Origin: Streptococcus parapneumoniae
GTDB lineage: Bacteria > Bacillota > Bacilli > Lactobacillales > Streptococcaceae
Length of the DNA stretch: 64,000 nt
Direction: 5' to 3'
Assembly: GCF_037076355.1 (NCBI RefSeq)
Contig: NZ_AP026968.1
Coordinates: forward strand, 1,504,501-1,568,500
Part shown: one piece after another, positions 59,256 through 64,000 of the stretch
Position numbering within the stretch: position 1 is the first letter of the stretch
Layout of the letters: each line of letters starts with the position of its first letter
Notes under the pieces: model-generated
The model's database searches: none
Told to the model about the DNA's origin: nothing
The model's input: only the letters and a program-made list of their open reading frames with translations
Position numbers and translations under genes: made by a program

Positions 59256-59323
59256 GCAAACGTTTTACGAAAACGTTTGCACCTTTTATGATTTAATTAT
59301 ACCACTTTAATTTTTTTTGTAAA
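59256..59323 (-). promoter_or_regulatory. ptsG promoter and perfect 25-bp palindrome
   Basis: The promoter is -35 TTTACA, 16 bases, -10 TATAAT (with TGG). The palindrome at 59256-59280 has 11-bp arms GCAAACGTTTT and AAAACGTTTGC around ACG. It lies at roughly +9 to +33. Its halves resemble catabolite-responsive elements (TGCAAACGTTTTCG, one mismatch at the end), so a LacI/CcpA-type roadblock is likely. Confidence 0.7.
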
Positions 59324-59423
59324 GGCTTTTACAAAAAATTTTACACTTTTTTCAAAAAAATTTCTAGTGCCAAATTTCAAGTTCAAATTAGCCATCAAGA
59401 AGTCTTCTCTGGGGGACTTCTTG

Positions 59424-59573
59424 ATACTCTTCGAAAATCTCTTCAAACCACGTCAGCGTCTCCTTACCGTATATATGTGACTGACTTCGTCAGTCTTATC
59501 TACAACCTCAAAACAGTATTTTGAGCATCCTGTGGCGAGCTACCTAGTTTGCTCTTTGATTTTCATTGAGTAT
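59424..59573 (-). repeat. BOX element (A-B-C, one boxB)
   Basis: A standard element lies between the ptsG promoter and the ftsX terminator. BoxA is slightly degenerate (GTAGCTCGCCACAGG on the minus strand). Confidence 0.9.
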
Positions 59574-59602
59574 TAGAAGTCCCTTTTCAAAAATTCCTGT
59601 AG

Positions 59603-59630
59603 CAAAAAAGGAGATTTTGCAATCTCCTCA
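59603..59630 (-). terminator. Terminator after prfB-ftsE-ftsX
   Basis: The AGGAGATT arm pairs with AATCTCCT around GCAAA, then TTTTTT on the minus strand. Confidence 0.85.
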
Positions 59631-59648
59631 TAAAAGTATCTATTTTAC

Positions 59649-60575
59649 CTAAATCTTCAAGAATCGGCGCATGGAAATTCCTGACCCCAGTGAACCAATA
59701 AAAATTCCAATCACAAATAGTAGGGCAATCATCAAAGGACTAAATAAATCTGGACTAATCATGGATAGATTTTGCCCTACCAACGATTTGTTGACAGATT
59801 GGTAAACCATTTGATAAACAATAAAGACTAAAACAGATGGTGCGATAGCTCCCAATAAACCGATAAAGGCTCCTTCTAACAAGAACGGTCCACGAATATA
59901 ACTGTTTTTAGCTCCAACCAAGCGCATGATTTGAATTTCGCGACTGCGGGAAATAATGGTAATACGAATGGTATTTGAAATCAAGAAAACTGCGACAAAA
60001 ATTAACAAAGCAGCAATCCCTAGTCCCCAAACACGGATAAATGAAGCTAACTTGAAGAGTCTTTCTGTATTGGCACCGCCATCTTGAACTTCAGAGACAC
60101 CTTCAATTTTTTTAGCATCTTCGGCTATAGTTTTTACATCATTTGGAGTATTTGCCTCTACAATATAGGCATCATAGAGAGGATTGGCATCTCCTTCAAA
60201 GATTTTCCAGTTATCTCCCATTGTCTCGGTTAATTTTTCATATTGTTCTTCTTTACTTGAAAAGGTAACACTCTTAACCGTAGACATGTTCTTCAAAGAA
60301 TCATATACCTTGTGGTAGTCATTATTTGTAACAGTTTGACCTTCTTTTTCAATTGTCTGACTGTTATCTTCCACATCCTTTCGGATATAAACTACTACAC
60401 GGACATTATTTTCAATATCTGTAGCTAGTTTCGCTGTATTGAAAATAACAGAAGCAAATATTGCCACCAAGGTCAAAGTAATCATGACTGAACTGACAGC
60501 AGCTACTGTCATCCAACCATTTCGTTTCAAACTTTTTAAGGCTTCAAATAAATGGCGAAAAAATCTACTAATCAT
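59649..60575 (-). CDS. ftsX: Cell division protein FtsX
   Basis: This 308-residue membrane partner of FtsE controls the peptidoglycan hydrolase PcsB. Helix 1 (about 22-44) is followed by a large extracellular loop and three C-terminal helices. The ATG before ISRFFRHLFE overlaps the ftsE stop by 8 bases. An upstream in-frame extension lies inside ftsE and is not needed. Matches the usual pneumococcal length. Confidence 0.95.
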   Translation of the reverse strand: MISRFFRHLFEALKSLKRNGWMTVAAVSSVMITLTLVAIFASVIFNTAKLATDIENNVRVVVYIRKDVEDNSQTIEKEGQTVTNNDYHKVYDSLKNMSTVKSVTFSSKEEQYEKLTETMGDNWKIFEGDANPLYDAYIVEANTPNDVKTIAEDAKKIEGVSEVQDGGANTERLFKLASFIRVWGLGIAALLIFVAVFLISNTIRITIISRSREIQIMRLVGAKNSYIRGPFLLEGAFIGLLGAIAPSVLVFIVYQMVYQSVNKSLVGQNLSMISPDLFSPLMIALLFVIGIFIGSLGSGISMRRFLKI

Positions 60576-61260
60576 CGTATCCATACTCTCCTTTTGATTC
60601 GTCACGAACGACACGGCCATTTTCAATGGCAATGACACGGTGGCGCAAGGTATTTACAATCTGGCTATTATGAGTCGCCATCAAAATAGTTGTCCCTTGT
60701 AGGTTAATCCGTTCCAAGAGATTCATAATTTCCCATGAATTGTCAGGATCCAGGTTTCCTGTTGGTTCATCGGCTATCAGTACTTTGGGATTATTTACAA
60801 TGGCACGCGCAATCGCAATCCGCTGTTGCTCTCCACCTGAGAGCTCATTTGGGAAAGAACGAACCTTGTGCTTCAATCCAACCAAGTCTAAAACTTCCAT
60901 CACACGTTTTTTGATATTACGGCGATTTTCACCGATTACTTCCATAGCGTAAGCAATATTTTCATAGACAGTTTTCTTTGGCAAGAGTTTATAATCCTGG
61001 AAGACAACCCCAACACTACGACGTAGAAGCGGGACGTCTTTCTTTTTGATCTTAACCAGATTAAAACCAGCAACTGATAGGCTTCCTTTATCGATTTTTA
61101 CTTCACGATATAGAGAACGAATGAAGGTTGACTTCCCTGCTCCTGAAGGTCCTACGATGTAAGCAAATTCCCCCGGTTGAACGCTGACCGAAACACCGCG
61201 TAGGGCAGTCGTTCCGTTGTCGTATTTTTTGACGACATCTCTCATTTCAATGATTGACAT
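60568..61260 (-). CDS. ftsE: Cell division ATP-binding protein FtsE
   Basis: This 230-residue ABC ATPase with Walker A GPSGAGKST, signature LSGGEQQR, Walker B VLIADEPTGNLD and switch His in MATHNSQIV drives FtsX conformational signalling to PcsB at the septum. It starts 17 bases after prfB, so prfB-ftsE-ftsX form an operon. Confidence 0.97.
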   Translation of the reverse strand: MSIIEMRDVVKKYDNGTTALRGVSVSVQPGEFAYIVGPSGAGKSTFIRSLYREVKIDKGSLSVAGFNLVKIKKKDVPLLRRSVGVVFQDYKLLPKKTVYENIAYAMEVIGENRRNIKKRVMEVLDLVGLKHKVRSFPNELSGGEQQRIAIARAIVNNPKVLIADEPTGNLDPDNSWEIMNLLERINLQGTTILMATHNSQIVNTLRHRVIAIENGRVVRDESKGEYGYDD

Positions 61261-61277
61261 GTGACTTCCTTTCTATA

Positions 61278-62373
61278 TTAGCTAATTCGCCACTTGAGAT
61301 AGGCATCGATAAAACCATCTAGGTCCCCATCCATAACCTTATCTACCTGAGCAACTTCAAAGCTAGTTCGGTGGTCTTTTACCATAGTATAAGGTGTGAA
61401 GACATAAGAACGGATTTGGCTTCCCCATGTGATTTCCTTTTTCTCACCCTTGAGAGAATCTACCTCCGCAGCCTTCTTCTCTTGCTCCATTTGATAAAGC
61501 TTAGCCTGCAACATCTTCATGGCACGATCTCTATTTCCATACTGGGTCCGATCCACTGTTGATTGGACAACAATTCCAGTTGGAATGTGGGTTAAACGTA
61601 CACCTGTTGAAACCTTGTTGACGTTTTGTCCACCGGCACCACCTGAACGGAAGGTATCCATCTTGATGTCATCTTCCCGGATTTCCACTTCAATAGTATC
61701 ATCCAACTCAGGCATCACTTCTACAGATGTGAAAGAGGTATGGCGACGTTTGGCAGAGTCGAATGGTGAAATTCGCACCAAACGGTGCACACCCATTTCT
61801 GACTTGAGAAGACCATAGGCATTAGGTCCTTCAAATGATAAGGTTACTGACTTGATACCAGCTTCATCTCCTGCTTGGTAATCCAATACTTCCACTTTAA
61901 AGCCTTTAGCATTACCATAACGAGTATACATACGAAGCAACATATCACCCCAGTCCTGAGCCTCAGTACCACCAGAACCTGGATGGATTTCCAAGATGGC
62001 ATTATTATGGTCATAAGGTTCTGACAAGAGCAAGGTCATCTCGTAACTGGTCATCATCTTATCAAGTTCGGCTAACTGCGCTACCAGTTCTTCTTGAACT
62101 GACGCGTCTTCTGCTAAGAAGTCCAATAAAATTTCGACTTCATCCTGTAACTCTTCCATTTTGTGGAAAGTGTTATAGGTGTTTTTTAATTCATTTAATT
62201 CTTGCGACGTTTTTTGGGCCGCGATATTATCGTTCCAAAAATCAGGTTCTGTCATCTTGTTTTCCAAGATGGCAATCTCTTCCTCTAGCCCTTCGAGGTC
62301 AAAGAGACCCCCTGAAAGAAGCTAATTTTTCACGATTTGCGTCAATTTTCTGACGAATTACTGAAATGTCCAT
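61278..62373 (-). CDS. prfB: Peptide chain release factor 2 with programmed +1 frameshift
   Basis: RF2 is 364 residues when joined. The first 24 codons ([20 protein letters not shown] then RGSL) run to an in-frame TGA at 62299-62301. The site reads AGGGGG then TCT CTT TGA C, the canonical slippery CUU-UGA-C with an internal Shine-Dalgarno. Shifting +1 continues with [20 protein letters not shown] to the stop at 61278. The SPF recognition tripeptide (RISPFDSAK) and GGQ (AGGQNVNK) are present. RF2 thus controls its own synthesis. Start follows AAGGAG. It leads the ftsEX operon. Confidence 0.97.
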
Positions 62374-62453
62374 AAATACTCCTTTTTGCATCATTTCATT
62401 ATAGCATATTTTATCATTTCTTTCCATCTTTTGCTATAATCCCTTTTTTATGA

Positions 62454-62476
62454 AAAAAGAAGCCTTTCGGCTTCCC
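62454..62476 (-). terminator. Terminator after the CBS-ACT gene
   Basis: GAAGCC pairs with GGCTTC around GAAA, then TTTTTT on the minus strand. Confidence 0.87.
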
Positions 62477-62479
62477 TTC

Positions 62480-63136
62480 TTACAAGACTTTTGCTGAAGT
62501 GCGAGTGATTTCTTCCACTTGAATACCATTTGCTTCAAATTTTTCTTTCAAAGCTGGTAAATCAATTGATCCATCGATTTGCACTTCGATAATGACCTTA
62601 CCATCCTTACGCGGAATATTGACTGTATGGGAGATATTCAAATTTTCTTCAACGATTAGAGAAACAATCTTACCAAGAACGCCAACTTCATCTTCTGTAA
62701 CAAAGCGCACACGAATTCCTTCCTCACCATAACCAGCAATTTCGAGAAAGGCTTGGAAAACGTCACGATCCGTAATAACACCATAGACTTGATGATTATC
62801 TACTACAGGAAGAATACCAATCTTGTTTTTCAACATCAGATAAGTTGCATCTTCTAAACTAGCATAGCCTGAGACAGTGACAACATCGCGAATCATGACA
62901 TCTTTTACTTTTGTCTTATTCAGAAGATAATTCATCTCATAGATAGAAAGACTTGTTGCTTTCGATGGACTTGCTTGTGCAATGGTTCCCTCAGTCACCA
63001 AACCAACTAATTGATCATTTTCGATAACAGGCAAGCGATGCAACCCTTGCTCTCTCATCAAATCTGCTGCATAAGATACTGTTGTATCTGGACTAATATA
63101 AACTACCTTGCGGGTCATAAAATCTTTAACTGCCAT
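62480..63136 (-). CDS. CBS-domain and ACT-domain protein (AcuB-like)
   Basis: This 218-residue cytosolic protein has two CBS motifs (residues 4-60 and 76-135, VKDFMTRKVVYISP and VKDVMIRDVVTVS) and a C-terminal ACT domain (from about 142, VRFVTEDEVGVLGKIVSLIVEENLNI). The layout is that of Bacillus AcuB; such proteins sense adenine nucleotides or amino acids. No catalytic part. It sits after the liv operon as a separate gene. Role unknown. Confidence 0.88.
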   Translation of the reverse strand: MAVKDFMTRKVVYISPDTTVSYAADLMREQGLHRLPVIENDQLVGLVTEGTIAQASPSKATSLSIYEMNYLLNKTKVKDVMIRDVVTVSGYASLEDATYLMLKNKIGILPVVDNHQVYGVITDRDVFQAFLEIAGYGEEGIRVRFVTEDEVGVLGKIVSLIVEENLNISHTVNIPRKDGKVIIEVQIDGSIDLPALKEKFEANGIQVEEITRTSAKVL

Positions 63137-63384
63137 GAGACTTCTCCTTTTCTATTCTTATCCCTATTATACAATCTTTTTGCAAATCTATCAAACGCTT
63201 ACATTTCTTTTTCAAAATTCAGAAAAGTATGAATAAGCTAGCAAAAAGAGCTCTGAAATCGAGCTCTGTGAATGAAGGTAAGATACGTTTCATTCGATTT
63301 TATTTCAATTATTAGAAATTCATCTTTCAGTGTAGATCTAGATTTGTTTGCAATCTAAATATGCCAACTAAAATAATCCACTGG

Positions 63385-63470
63385 ATAAGATAATTGCTTC
63401 GCAATCTTTATCTACAACCTAAACTAGTCTCCCAGACTATGCTATGATTGCTTCGCAATCTCTATCCACC
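63385..63470 (-). repeat. Pair of degenerate boxB-like units
   Basis: ATTGCTTCGCAATC occurs twice (about 63391-63404 and 63447-63460), each followed by a TCT-TATC-AC-type stretch that recalls the boxB segment TTATCTACAACCTCAAA. The rest of the 360-base gap between the CBS gene and livF shows nothing else apart from the terminator. Confidence 0.5.
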
Positions 63471-63473
63471 GAT

Positions 63474-63499
63474 TAAAAAGGTCCCCCGGACCTTTTTAA
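63474..63499 (-). terminator. Terminator after livF
   Basis: AAAAAGGTCC pairs with GGACCTTTTT around CCC. Its plus-strand half overlaps the final codons. Confidence 0.85.
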
Positions 63500-64000
63500 C
63501 CACCCAGATATGCTTTTCTGACTTCTTCTGATGAGGCGAGTTCTTTTCCTGTTCCGGATAGGACGATTTTCCCTGTTTCCAATACATATCCTCGGTCAGA
63601 GATTGCGAGTGCTTTATTGGCATTTTGTTCAATCAAGAGGACAGTTGTCCCTTGCTTCTGAATATCTTGAATGATATCAAAAATCTCTTGGATAAAGATT
63701 GGGGCAAGTCCCATTGATGGTTCATCTAAAAGAAGAAGTTTTGGTGTTGACATAAGAGCGCGTCCCATGGCAAGCATTTGTTGCTCACCACCTGAAAGAG
63801 TGGCTGCGTCTTGGTTCTTCCGTTCTTCAAGACGAGGAAAACGTGAGAAAACTTTTTTCAAGTTAGCTTGATTTTCTTCACGATTTTTCTTTAAGAAAGC
63901 TCCCATCTCAAGATTTTCCATAACAGTCAAACCAGGGAAAACATGGCGTCCTTCTGGTACTTGTGAAAGACCACCTGCCACGATTTTCTGAGCTGGCATT
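63496..64000 (-). CDS. livF: Branched-chain amino-acid ABC transporter ATPase LivF (5' end outside window)
   Basis: The C-terminal 167 residues of an ABC ATPase are seen here: VPEGRHVFPGLTVMENLEMG (typical LivF), signature LSGGEQQML, Walker B LLLLDEPSMGLAP and switch His-like LIEQNANKAL. The in-frame ATG at 63999 is not the real start because the Walker A region is missing. The protein should continue beyond the right edge for about 70 residues. It ends the leucine/isoleucine/valine uptake operon. Confidence 0.93.
   Translation of the reverse strand, partial: MPAQKIVAGGLSQVPEGRHVFPGLTVMENLEMGAFLKKNREENQANLKKVFSRFPRLEERKNQDAATLSGGEQQMLAMGRALMSTPKLLLLDEPSMGLAPIFIQEIFDIIQDIQKQGTTVLLIEQNANKALAISDRGYVLETGKIVLSGTGKELASSEEVRKAYLGG

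Overview
The window is a low-GC Firmicute chromosome, almost certainly Streptococcus pneumoniae or a very close mitis-group relative. The evidence is six BOX repeat elements (boxA, boxB and boxC modules), the CiaRH two-component system, a lipoprotein rotamase of the SlrA type, FtsE/FtsX, RodA, EzrA, ClpE with a CtsR operator, and extended -10 promoters (TGnTATAAT). I recall this gene order as conserved pneumococcal core, but I could not run a comparison. Both window ends cut through sequence: livF is truncated on the right, and a decayed reading frame lies at the left edge.

Left part (1-27 kb). The order is folD; an amino-acid ABC pair; ykuJ-like DUF1797; clpE; a Nudix gene; DUF1827; ezrA; gyrB with an upstream HAD gene; a DJ-1 gene; rodA; a DnaQ-DinG fusion; a U32 peptidase-family gene; DUF3270; ciaH/ciaR; and pepN. 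Next comes a tightly overlapping five-gene operon: DUF2829/Tad2-like, SDR, Nudix, an isolated PEP-utilising-enzyme TIM barrel, and ASCH. An aldo/keto reductase follows, flanked by two near-identical terminator-promoter modules. A PadR/membrane-protein pair closes this part.

Middle part (27-45 kb). This holds metG, a MacAB-like efflux operon with a tandem 21-bp repeat at its promoter, and glutathione reductase. An AT-rich accessory cassette follows that I read as a lactococcin-972-type bacteriocin system: precursor, large membrane protein, ABC ATPase, and a fourth coupled unknown. After it come bioY, a PC4-like YdbC, a standalone ATP-cone protein, trmD-rimM, an alpha/beta hydrolase, khpA-rpsP, a decayed gene interrupted by a BOX element, an XRE/membrane-protein pair with a 29-bp tandem operator, a frameshifted pseudogene, and slrA.

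Right part (45-64 kb). This holds an ABC-F ATPase, vanZ-rlmN-yutD, sodA, a BOX element with seven boxB units, holA, pyrDA, metK preceded by an SMK-box (SAM-III) riboswitch with an unusually long linker, a cshB-like DEAD-box helicase, an exo/endonuclease/phosphatase, the glucose PTS transporter ptsG with a perfect 25-bp palindrome in its leader, ftsEX, prfB with its programmed frameshift, a CBS-ACT protein, and the end of livF.

Most of the window is ordinary core genome: replication, cell division, translation, one-carbon and SAM metabolism. The least ordinary material is the bacteriocin cassette, the Tad2-like/PEP-barrel operon, the set of candidate leaderless genes, and the repeat and operator structures described under findings.
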